Positions 33,477 to 39,322 of a stretch of DNA of 64,000 nucleotides are shown here, piece after piece (position 1 is the stretch's first letter; every line of letters starts with the position of its first letter). This DNA comes from a virus. The translations under genes were made by a program, and so were the position numbers. The notes below the pieces were generated by a model, which saw only the letters and a program-made list of their open reading frames with translations, was not told where the DNA came from and made no database searches. The stretch lies in IMG/VR virus record IMGVR_UViG_3300050166_000039, positions 18,059 through 82,058 of that record. One strand, written 5' to 3'.

Positions 33477-33548
33477 GATTCTTTAGGCTAACGGATAAAC
33501 CTCTCGGCTACGAACCGAGCATTGAATGTTCGAATCATTCAGGAATCA
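33477..33548 (+). tRNA. tRNA-Arg(ACG)
   Basis: Acceptor GATTCTT/AGGAATC, anticodon loop CTACGAA in stem CTCGG/CCGAG, T arm GAATG/CATTC. A34 would need deamination to inosine. Confidence 0.9.
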
Positions 33549-33556
33549 CAATACAT

Positions 33557-33679
33557 GATTGTGTAAGTGTACGGCAGCACTGCCCACCGGTAAATTGGGT
33601 GCCTTTTAAGGCTAGGTTAATTTAAAGATGATGAAGTATCGATCAAGTAGTCATCGTGGTTCGATTCCCCTCACAGTCA
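33557..33679 (+). tRNA. Interrupted tRNA-like gene 6
   Basis: 123 nt. Acceptor GATTGTG/CACAGTC, D-stem AGTG/CACT and a T-loop TTCGATT with imperfect stem. Interior carries CCCA/TGGG, GCCT/AGGC and GATGA/TCATC helices. The weakest of the set. Confidence 0.45.
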
Positions 33680-33709
33680 CTGAGAGAAAAGCGGAAAGTA
33701 ATAATTGCG

Positions 33710-33781
33710 CGGCGATTAGTGGATTGGTCACCACACTGGCCACACGGGCCGGGGAAGCAGGTTCGATTCCTGCATTGTCGT
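33710..33781 (+). tRNA. tRNA-Val(CAC)-like with unusual A33
   Basis: 72 nt, acceptor CGGCGAT/ATTGTCG, D-stem GTGG/CCAC, anticodon stem CTGGC/GCCGG, loop CACACGG, T arm GCAGG/CCTGC. Position 33 is A in place of the near-invariant U, so decoding is doubtful. Confidence 0.6.
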
Positions 33782-33799
33782 TATAAAGTGCTGGACGCA

Positions 33800-33911
33800 G
33801 TAAAAGAAACCGATGAGTAGTAACGTGACAAACATTTAAGTTGCAACTAAAGTGTTTGGTGTAGTTAAGTCTTACATGGATTCGCGGTCTTAGGTAAGAT
33901 GTTTCTTTTAC
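33800..33911 (+). ncRNA. Structured RNA closed by an 11-bp helix
   Basis: GTAAAAGAAAC pairs perfectly with GTTTCTTTTAC 90 nt later; inside are CAAACA/TGTTTG and TCTTAC/GTAAGA hairpins. GCTCTTTTT follows. Not a tRNA. One of the clearest structured spacers. Confidence 0.5.
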
Positions 33912-33971
33912 GCTCTTTTTAAAAGTTTTTACGGTGGTTCTGGTTCTTCAAAAACGCTATCACCTCCATCA

Positions 33972-34045
33972 GACTCCGTAGCTCAGTTGGTAGATGCACC
34001 TCACTTTTAATGAGGGGGTCAATGGTTCGAGTCCATTCGGGGTCA
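33972..34045 (+). tRNA. tRNA-Lys(UUU)
   Basis: Acceptor GACTCCG/CGGGGTC, anticodon loop CTTTTAA in stem CCTCA/TGAGG, T arm AATGG/CCATT. Confidence 0.93.
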
Positions 34046-34051
34046 CAATAT

Positions 34052-34145
34052 GCTTCATGCACAATCTTACGATCTCTCAGTTAAAAGCTGTCGTAAGCGT
34101 AAATCGGCACTCCAATACGTTTGTCAGTTGTGAATTACATGAAGC
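34052..34145 (+). ncRNA. Structured RNA closed by an 8-bp helix
   Basis: GCTTCATG/CATGAAGC perfect closing helix, with CACAA/TTGTG, CTTACGA/TCGTAAG and CGTA/TACG inside. No tRNA arms. Confidence 0.48.
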
Positions 34146-34150
34146 GCCAT

Positions 34151-34225
34151 GCACCTTTAGCTCAGTTGGTTTAGAGCACTGCTTTTACACAGCAGGGGTC
34201 GGAGGTTCGAATCCTTCAAGGTGCA
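34151..34225 (+). tRNA. tRNA-Val(UAC)
   Basis: Acceptor GCACCTT/AAGGTGC, D-stem GCTC/GAGC, anticodon loop TTTACAC in stem CTGCT/AGCAG. Confidence 0.94.
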
Positions 34226-34234
34226 CTGTGAAAT

Positions 34235-34308
34235 GGTGAGTGTAGCTCAATCGGTAGAGCGCTGGTTTGTGGTGCCAGAGGTAGTGGGATCGTAACCCAT
34301 CATTTACC
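34235..34308 (+). tRNA. tRNA-His(GUG)
   Basis: Acceptor GTGAGTG/CATTTAC with an encoded G at -1 opposite C73, the His identity pair. Anticodon loop TTGTGGT. The T-loop ATCGTAA is unusual. Confidence 0.9.
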
Positions 34309-34313
34309 CCAAT

Positions 34314-34398
34314 GGAAGTTTGTCCGAGTGGCTTATGGTGACACTTTGCTAAAGTGTTGGATGTAACAGTCCCACAGGTTCGAATCCTGTAACTTCCT
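34314..34398 (+). tRNA. tRNA-Ser(GCU)
   Basis: 85 nt class II. Acceptor GGAAGTT/AACTTCC, anticodon loop TTGCTAA in stem ACACT/AGTGT, long variable arm, T arm ACAGG/CCTGT. A natural substrate for the phage SerRS. Confidence 0.92.
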
Positions 34399-34425
34399 CA
34401 ATGACAAAAAATAATCGGTAAAAGA

Positions 34426-34458
34426 TTTTTATTTGTCGAAACTTTTAGTTATATTTAC
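34426..34458 (+). promoter_or_regulatory. Stand-alone promoter for tRNA cluster 3
   Basis: T-run at 34426 and TATATTTAC at 34450-34458; boxA-like leader 21 nt downstream, same spacing as at 31560. Confidence 0.8.
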
Positions 34459-34475
34459 ATATAATTAAAAGATTT

Positions 34476-34500
34476 AGAGTTCTTTGATGTATTGGTAGAT
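34476..34500 (+). promoter_or_regulatory. boxA-like antitermination leader, copy 3
   Basis: AGAGTTCTTTGATGTATTGG between promoter and tRNA-Leu(UAG). Confidence 0.58.
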
Positions 34501-34508
34501 TAAAAAAT

Positions 34509-34582
34509 GCTCGTATGGTGGAACTGGAAGACACACCAGATTTAGGCTCTGGGTTTTGTAGGTTCGACTCCTACTATGAGTA
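34509..34582 (+). tRNA. tRNA-Leu(UAG) with short variable loop
   Basis: Acceptor GCTCGTA/TATGAGT, anticodon loop TTTAGGC in stem CCAGA/TCTGG, T arm GTAGG/CCTAC. The variable loop is only GTTTT, whereas bacterial tRNA-Leu normally has a long arm. Confidence 0.87.
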
Positions 34583-34583
34583 C

Positions 34584-34704
34584 AAGAGAGATTAGTGAAG
34601 CTGTAGTGATGAGCTTACGAGGTATAGGTTGGAAAAAAGGTTAGTAGTACGACTTTAAGCCTGCACTCATCATCAGTAACCTTGAAAGACCCGAAGTCTC
34701 TCTT
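34584..34704 (+). ncRNA. Structured RNA closed by an 8-bp helix
   Basis: AAGAGAGA/TCTCTCTT closing helix followed by T-rich sequence, and TGATGAG/CTCATCA nested inside. May act as a terminator-like or processing element. Confidence 0.45.
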
Positions 34705-34709
34705 TTTAT

Positions 34710-34780
34710 TACCCTATGGTGTAACGGTAACACAACTGTTTTTGGTGCAGTTATTGGTGGTTCGAATCCATCTAGGGTAA
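34710..34780 (+). tRNA. tRNA-Gln(UUG)
   Basis: Acceptor TACCCTA/TAGGGTA, D-stem GTGT/ACAC, anticodon loop TTTTGGT in stem ACTGT/GCAGT. Confidence 0.93.
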
Positions 34781-34795
34781 CCATCGTCTATATAC

Positions 34796-34867
34796 TGCGA
34801 CGTAGCTCAGAGGCAGAGCAGGGAGCTGTTAACTCCAAGGTCGGGATTTCGATATTCCCCGTTGCAG
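34796..34867 (+). tRNA. tRNA-Asn(GUU)
   Basis: Acceptor TGCGACG/CGTTGCA, D-stem GCTC/GAGC, anticodon loop CTGTTAA, discriminator G. One mismatch in each of the anticodon and T stems. Confidence 0.88.
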
Positions 34868-34878
34868 CAATTAAATAT

Positions 34879-34954
34879 GCTCCGTTAGGCAAATGGTTAA
34901 GCCGCCTCTCTTTCTAAGAGGAAATTAAGGGTTCGATCCCCTTACGGAGTACCA
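34879..34954 (+). tRNA. tRNA-Glu(UUC), CCA encoded
   Basis: Acceptor GCTCCGT/ACGGAGT, anticodon loop CTTTCTA in stem CCTCT/AGAGG, T arm AAGGG/CCCTT, discriminator A then CCA at 34952-34954. Confidence 0.94.
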
Positions 34955-35218
34955 TGAGTAAGAGATACTCAGCAGTCTTTTATCCAAGACTCATTTAACA
35001 ATGGATAGGGCATGGACTTTTCGCCCTGGATACTAGTCTCATGGGAACAAAGGAACGGGGACACGGTTCCTTCCCAGTAAGTGTTGACTTTTTAAGCGGT
35101 AAGACGCGTTGGGTTTTTGAAAGCAAAAACTGTGAATATCTACTTACTATAATCTCAGGTGAGGAAAGAAGTTCTGAGGTTGGCGAGCTCTTCTATAAAA
35201 AAGCAATCCATCCACCAT
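34955..35218 (+). other. 264-nt structured spacer without a credible gene
   Basis: Contains hairpins GAGTA/TACTC, AGTCTT/AAGACT, GGGC/GCCC, AAGGAAC/GTTCCTT and CTCAG/CTGAG. An open frame crosses it but runs into a tRNA and has no homology I recognise. Confidence 0.4.
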
Positions 35219-35303
35219 GGTTAGGTGGCGGAATGGTAGACGCAACGTGGGACCTTCTGTTGGTGCAGCACGATAGATACAGGTTCGAATCCTGTCCTGA
35301 CTA
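35219..35303 (+). tRNA. Leu-type tRNA-like gene 7, normal length, anticodon unclear
   Basis: 85 nt. Acceptor GGTTAGG/CCTGACT, the same D arm and T arm as interrupted genes 1 and 2. The anticodon region pairs best as CAACG/TGTTG with a 10-nt loop, so no standard anticodon is assigned. Confidence 0.6.
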
Positions 35304-35317
35304 CAAAATAAATTATT

Positions 35318-35515
35318 ATGTTTAAAATAGGAGAAAAGGTAAAATTAACGGGAAATCCATTGGATGAACAATTGGGTGAATTTATCATACCAGGTATTAA
35401 AACAATAACCGATATAAAAGACATTATAAACATTGAATATACTTCTAGACAATGGGTAAAAATATCAGAATATAATGATTGGATAGATTCTAATTGGTTT
35501 AAAAAAATAATATAG
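35318..35515 (+). CDS. Small SH3-like hypothetical protein
   Basis: 65 residues, MFKIGEKVKLTGNPLDE..., beta-rich start typical of small SH3-like phage proteins. Good A-rich leader. Its TAG stop overlaps the first two bases of the following tRNA-like gene. Confidence 0.7.
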   Translation: MFKIGEKVKLTGNPLDEQLGEFIIPGIKTITDIKDIINIEYTSRQWVKISEYNDWIDSNWFKKII

Positions 35516-35682
35516 TCAGGTGGCGGAATGGTTTAGGTTCACAATATGTGGTAAAACGATGAAAGTTTCCAACCAATGGTAGACGCAACAGTTGCTATCG
35601 GAGAAATTAGGTGGGAAAAGTAATCTAACGACTTTAATGTGAGCTTACCACCCTCGTACAGGTTCGAATCCTGTTCTGACTG
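35514..35682 (+). tRNA. Interrupted tRNA-like gene 8, insertion in D-loop
   Basis: 169 nt. Acceptor AGTCAGG/TCTGACT and T arm ACAGG/CCTGT. The D-loop is broken after GGCGGAATGG by 48 nt ending in a second AATGG, after which TAGACGC completes a normal Leu-type D arm. The insert folds as GGTT/AACC around two hairpins. A second expansion, with GGTGG/CCACC, fills the anticodon region. Confidence 0.6.
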
Positions 35683-35691
35683 CAAAATAAT

Positions 35692-35777
35692 TAGAGAGAA
35701 TGTGGGTTCGAGTCCCACCTGGTCTATCCGGTGAGGATGGGCCGGTAGTGGAAAGGGATAAAGCACTCTATTTATTA
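35692..35777 (+). tRNA. Candidate circularly permuted tRNA-Ile(UAU)
   Basis: The 3' half comes first: TAGAG (anticodon stem), AGAAT, T arm GTGGG/CCCAC with TTCGAGT, acceptor CTGGTCT and A73 (35692-35726). A 12-nt linker follows, then the 5' half: acceptor GGGCCGG (pairs fully, three G-U), TA, D region, CTCTA and TTTATTA (35739-35777). Rejoined it gives a 74-nt tRNA with anticodon stem CTCTA/TAGAG and loop TTTATTA (UAU). The D-stem is weak. Confidence 0.55.
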
Positions 35778-35789
35778 AAGTATTGTATC

Positions 35790-36110
35790 AAATGTGCAGT
35801 GAAAATTGATGTAGGCATACATTAGTGAGGTGGGTCCGATTCCCGTTTTAATTCCTAACTATGGAGGAAGCCAAGTAACTGAGAACACATTATAGCCGGA
35901 TGGGTTGTGCACCTTGTCTAAGAGACCCTAATAGTTCCTAATAGGTCGGTATGGAACTGATACATAAATTATAGGTTGATTGGGGAATGATTATGTCGAT
36001 AGTTCGAGAGTGAATGCTGACTGACATAATCGGAGTTTAGAAGTATTCACCAGAGTAAAGCCAATCATAAAAGTAGATGTCCACTGAACCATCTTCTACT
36101 TTCCTAAATT
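35790..36110 (+). other. 320-nt structured stretch without a credible gene
   Basis: Contains a T-arm-like GTGGG-TCCGATT-CCCGT (35830-35846) without a matching acceptor, hairpins TTCCT/AGGAA and AGTTCC/GGAACT, a 9-bp helix GATTATGTC/GACATAATC (35989-36031), and AAAGTAGATG/CATC..CTACTTT just before tRNA-Thr. Confidence 0.4.
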
Positions 36111-36183
36111 GCTTCCATAGCTCAATTGGTAGAGCCCTCGATTTGTAATCGAGAGGTTGTTGGTTCGAGTCCAACTGGAAGCT
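36111..36183 (+). tRNA. tRNA-Thr(UGU)
   Basis: Acceptor GCTTCCA/TGGAAGC, D-stem GCTC/GAGC, anticodon loop TTTGTAA in stem CTCGA/TCGAG, T arm GTTGG/CCAAC. Confidence 0.94.
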
Positions 36184-36184
36184 C

Positions 36185-36312
36185 AATGTAATTAACATAA
36201 TGTCCTTAGCGGGAGAGCCTAATATGTTACGGATAATCCTTCGGTGATATGTGATGTGGTAACGTGGAAACAAGAGTAAGAGGATTTGAGTTCCACCTAT
36301 GTTAGTTACATT
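36185..36312 (+). ncRNA. Structured RNA closed by a 15-bp helix
   Basis: AATGTAATTAACATA pairs with TATGTTAGTTACATT (one G-U) across 98 nt; inside are GGAT-A-ATCC and GTGGAA/TTCCAC. Longest closing helix in the tRNA region. Confidence 0.5.
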
Positions 36313-36317
36313 ATTTT

Positions 36318-36463
36318 GGTTCTATAGTTGTTTAGGTCGCCTCCTAAAACAATGAGTGGGCTAACGTGACGGTCAACCGTAAAGGCTCTAAGGTGTACAC
36401 GATAAGGAGTAGTTGGTTGAAGTAAGTGACTTAGCGAGATGGGTTCGATTCCCATTAGAACTG
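36318..36463 (+). tRNA. Interrupted tRNA-like gene 9, expanded D-loop and anticodon arm
   Basis: 146 nt. Acceptor GGTTCTA/TAGAACT and T arm ATGGG/CCCAT are perfect. D-stem GTTG/CAAT carries a 19-nt loop extended by a TTTAGG/CCTAAA helix. Anticodon stem GCTAA/TTAGC encloses about 65 nt with ACGGT/ACCGT. Confidence 0.55.
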
Positions 36464-36512
36464 CAAAACATAGGTTTAATTACCCTATGTATGTCAGGTT
36501 CGAAACTGACGA
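36464..36512 (+). other. Hairpin plus T-arm-like hairpin, unassigned
   Basis: ACATAGG/CCTATGT hairpin followed by GTCAG-GTTCGAAA-CTGAC. Looks like a loose tRNA 3' portion; no matching 5' half found nearby. Confidence 0.3.
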
Positions 36513-36586
36513 TTGATTATGGTGTAAAGGTGCACAGAGACCGTAATTGGAGCTCAGGTTTAAGGTTCGATTCCTTTTTAATCAGC
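36513..36586 (+). tRNA. tRNA-like gene of normal length, anticodon unclear
   Basis: 74 nt. Acceptor TTGATTA/TAATCAG, D-stem GTGT/GCAC, T-loop TTCGATT with an irregular stem. The anticodon arm (GAG..CC/GG..CTC) is irregular and lacks U33. Confidence 0.5.
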
Positions 36587-36596
36587 AAACTCAATT

Positions 36597-36669
36597 GGGA
36601 TTGAGGTCAAACGGTTAAGATATCGCACTGTCACTGCGTATGGAGCGGGTTCAACTCCCGTCAGTCCCG
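36597..36669 (+). tRNA. tRNA-Asp(GUC)
   Basis: Acceptor GGGATTG/CAGTCCC, anticodon loop CTGTCAC in stem CGCA/TGCG, T arm GCGGG/CCCGT, discriminator G as expected for Asp. Confidence 0.9.
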
Positions 36670-36684
36670 CATTAATGTAAAGTT

Positions 36685-37185
36685 ATGAGCACTGAAATGC
36701 ACTTATTTATGAATCCAGCAGAAAACCTAGACCTATTACACCCGGACTATCAGTTAGGGTTCTTTGTGGCTTATCAGATTAAGACTCCGACATTAAGTAT
36801 TGATGCATGTCAAACAGAAAACGTGCACTCAATTTTGTGGGGAGAGAGAAAGGAGTATGATAGGTTGAGCGCAGAAGCAACGGAAAGTTGGTTGTGTAGT
36901 AAATGGAAAAGAAATCAGGAGCCAACTACATGGAAAGCTTTAGAAGAGTATAGAGAACACTTATATGATAAGTACTTACCTGTTAACTTTACAGTTCATC
37001 TACCACTGATTAAGATCACTGACCTGCAACAATTTAAAGAGGGCATCATCTGCTACTTATGGAATCAAGATAATTGCCATTACTCTTTACAGCCAGAAGA
37101 CATTGAATTCAATTTAGATATAGAAGACGGCAGTTCAACTATTAAATTGATTAGAAAGAAACTTAAAACCGAATCGGGTTCGTGA
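36685..37185 (+). CDS. Hypothetical protein
   Basis: 166 residues, acidic and soluble, Trp-rich (SWLCSKWKRNQEPTTWKALEEY). Sits between tRNA-Asp and the odd tRNA-Ile. Not recognised. Confidence 0.78.
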   Translation: MSTEMHLFMNPAENLDLLHPDYQLGFFVAYQIKTPTLSIDACQTENVHSILWGERKEYDRLSAEATESWLCSKWKRNQEPTTWKALEEYREHLYDKYLPVNFTVHLPLIKITDLQQFKEGIICYLWNQDNCHYSLQPEDIEFNLDIEDGSSTIKLIRKKLKTESGS

Positions 37186-37266
37186 ATAAGAGAGGCCTGC
37201 AACTTGAAATAAAGACAAATCACGTTAAATCTCTCCATTGAAGGTGTCATCGGTGACCTTCTACTC

Positions 37267-37344
37267 AGGCAAGTATCCACCCGATCTGATACGTCGGAGC
37301 AAGGTAACTGGTTGAAAATGTGGGTTCGAATCCCATCTTGCCTA
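37267..37344 (+). tRNA. Unusual tRNA-Ile(GAU)-like gene
   Basis: 78 nt. Acceptor AGGCAAG/CTTGCCT and T arm GTGGG/CCCAT are perfect. CCGAT-CTGATAC-GTCGG is a proper Ile(GAU) anticodon arm. Only 7 nt (TATCCAC) stand where the D arm should be, while 22 nt with a D-loop-like AACTGGTTGA lie between anticodon and T arms. Either rearranged or D-armless. Confidence 0.6.
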
Positions 37345-37359
37345 CTAAATTTTATCAAT

Positions 37360-38448
37360 ATGAAAAGTAATGAGTTCTTGAAGGCATACTTAAATGCCTA
37401 TTCACCGGTTGCACAAGAGACCGAAGGTCAACAAATTTGGGTTGACTACGTAAAACAATTCACCAATGAAGTTAAGGTAGATGCTTATGGCACTGCAGTT
37501 GCCAGAGTTCAAGGTTTTCAACCTATTTTACAACATAGAATGGGTATACCATATAAAGTTGTGATTGAAGCCCATTGTGATGAGATTGCATGGATTGTAA
37601 CTCAAATCGAGAAAGAAGGCTTTATTAGAGTTGCAAGACACGGCGGCTCAGATAACATGATTGCTGCCTCTAAAACTGTCCTAATTCACACCCATAAAGG
37701 GCAGAAAGTACCAGGAGTTTTTGGGCACCCAGCTATTCATACTCGAGATTCACGTGTGGAATTAGGACCTGAGTACCATGAGTTATGGATTGACTTGGGT
37801 GTTGACTCCGATGAGAAGGTATTAGAGCTTGGAGTTGAGGTTGGCAATGTAGTTACTTTCGACGATCAATTTAGTGAACTTGGAGACTACTATGTTGGCA
37901 GGTCATTGGATAATAAGATTGGCGGTTTCATTATCGCAGAGACATTGAGAAGACTCACAGAGCTAAAAATAACCCTACCCTATGATTTATATGTAGTTAA
38001 TTCAGTACAGGAAGAGGTTGGCTTATACGGTGCAAAGATGATTGCCAAATCTTTAAAGGCTGACCTAGCACTGGTGCATGATGTTTGTCATGACACTAAC
38101 ACACCAAAGATGAACAAGGCGAAGGACTCCGATGTGAAAGGCGGTAAAGGCCCAACTCTAGAGTTCACAGCTCAGAACCATAGAATGATCATCTCTAAGT
38201 TAAGAGAGATTGCCGAAGCGTCAGCGATGGACTTACAGTTACAGGTTGGTAGTTATGGTAATGACACTATGGCATTCTTCTTAGAGAATACTCCAACGGC
38301 AATTGTTGCAACACCATTAAAATACATGCACTCAACGTGTGAAATGGCTCACAAGCGAGACGTAGAAAATTGTATTAAATTATTTGTAAAATTTTTATGC
38401 AATATTAAACCAGAATGGATAGATACTGTAAAAGGTGAAACATTCTAA
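37360..38448 (+). CDS. M42-family aminopeptidase (glutamyl aminopeptidase-like)
   Basis: 362 residues from the ATG at 37360; upstream in-frame ATGs fall inside the tRNA. Co-catalytic metal motifs: EAHCDEIAWIV, GRSLDNKIGG, NSVQEEVGLYG (Glu-Glu), ALVHDVCHDT and a late MHSTCEMAHK. The family forms large tetrahedral aminopeptidases that clip N-terminal residues from peptides. Unusual in phages; may recycle amino acids during infection. Confidence 0.9.
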   Translation: MKSNEFLKAYLNAYSPVAQETEGQQIWVDYVKQFTNEVKVDAYGTAVARVQGFQPILQHRMGIPYKVVIEAHCDEIAWIVTQIEKEGFIRVARHGGSDNMIAASKTVLIHTHKGQKVPGVFGHPAIHTRDSRVELGPEYHELWIDLGVDSDEKVLELGVEVGNVVTFDDQFSELGDYYVGRSLDNKIGGFIIAETLRRLTELKITLPYDLYVVNSVQEEVGLYGAKMIAKSLKADLALVHDVCHDTNTPKMNKAKDSDVKGGKGPTLEFTAQNHRMIISKLREIAEASAMDLQLQVGSYGNDTMAFFLENTPTAIVATPLKYMHSTCEMAHKRDVENCIKLFVKFLCNIKPEWIDTVKGETF

Positions 38449-39150
38449 GTGAAATTTCTTATAGCATTTTTATTACTATCATTTAGCATATTAGGGCAGG
38501 ACACTACTAGACACAAGGCCTCAATTATGTTAAATGGTAGTTTTTCCGATATAAACGGGCAGTCTCAGATTGCAGCCAACGTTAATAACTCGTACTCCAT
38601 TACTAGAAAGCATGTAGAAAACTTAACACTGCTTAAGTATCTGTATGTTCTTGAGAACGGCACTGTAATTATCAACGACCTGACCCTTAGAGTTCAGCCC
38701 AGATACTTAAAAAAGAACTGGAGTATCTTTGCATATCATCAATTCTCTAGCATCTTATCCAGAAAAATAGACACCAGATATGAGTTTGCTCTCGGCGGAG
38801 GCCGCTATCTTATCAAGAAGAAAGATTTCTACTCAACCCTGTCCTACGCTACAATCTACGTTAATACTCGTTACAAGTCCAATTTAGATATTGCAAGTCT
38901 TAGACACTCTGGCAGGGTTCAAGTTGGTGGAAATATAGGCCGGATAACTTACGCCTTAGAAGCATTCTATCAGCCTACTTTCCAAGACTTTGATAACTAT
39001 AACTATATGTATGACTTGAAGGTGTCGGTGCCGATTGTAAAGAGACTCTCATTCAATGTCAACTCCTACGGTAACTATGAGTCATTTAACTTAAAAGGGG
39101 TCAGCAACTCGAACGATATTCTGAGCCTAGGCTTCATCTACAATTATTGA
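38449..39150 (+). CDS. Outer-membrane beta-barrel-like protein (DUF481-like)
   Basis: 233 residues from a GTG start directly after the previous stop. Signal peptide MKFLIAFLLLSFSILG, then alternating strands throughout and a terminal aromatic (LGFIYNY), the sign of an outer-membrane barrel. Tyr/Asn/Ser-rich. A phage-made outer-membrane protein could block re-infection or alter permeability (inference). Confidence 0.8.
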   Translation: MKFLIAFLLLSFSILGQDTTRHKASIMLNGSFSDINGQSQIAANVNNSYSITRKHVENLTLLKYLYVLENGTVIINDLTLRVQPRYLKKNWSIFAYHQFSSILSRKIDTRYEFALGGGRYLIKKKDFYSTLSYATIYVNTRYKSNLDIASLRHSGRVQVGGNIGRITYALEAFYQPTFQDFDNYNYMYDLKVSVPIVKRLSFNVNSYGNYESFNLKGVSNSNDILSLGFIYNY

Positions 39151-39160
39151 TATATAAACC

Positions 39161-39322
39161 ATGAAGAAAATGCTTAGCCTATTCTTTCTTGGCTTACTCT
39201 CATTCTTTACAGGGGCTCAAACCGTGCAACATGGCACGGGAAATTGTTGTGCTGAATGTCAGTTAATGAAGGAAGAGACCCAAATCGAACTAGTTGAAGA
39301 AAAGAAAGAAGATGAAAGGTAG
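39161..39322 (+). CDS. Small secreted Cys-containing peptide
   Basis: 53 residues. Signal peptide MKKMLSLFFLGLLSFFTGA, mature part starts QTVQHG and holds CCAEC, then an acidic/Lys tail. Ten bases after the barrel gene; overlaps the methyltransferase start by 11 bases. Confidence 0.68.
   Translation: MKKMLSLFFLGLLSFFTGAQTVQHGTGNCCAECQLMKEETQIELVEEKKEDER

Noticed and set aside
35820-35860. Second permuted tRNA around the T-arm-like GTGGG-TCCGATT-CCCGT
   Set aside because: The best acceptor partner (AATTGAT) leaves a mismatch and no D arm; evidence too thin.
32875-36273. Open frames on both strands across the tRNA region (for example 32875-33108, 33994-34239, 35041-35325, 36037-36273)
   Set aside because: They run through tRNA genes with perfect cloverleaf arms, have no leader context and repeat tRNA-derived peptides; shadows of RNA genes.
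31777-36463. Interrupted tRNAs as group I introns
   Set aside because: Inserts are only about 25-100 nt and lack the AAGATATAGTCC-type core found in the tRNA-Ala intron; too small for a group I core.
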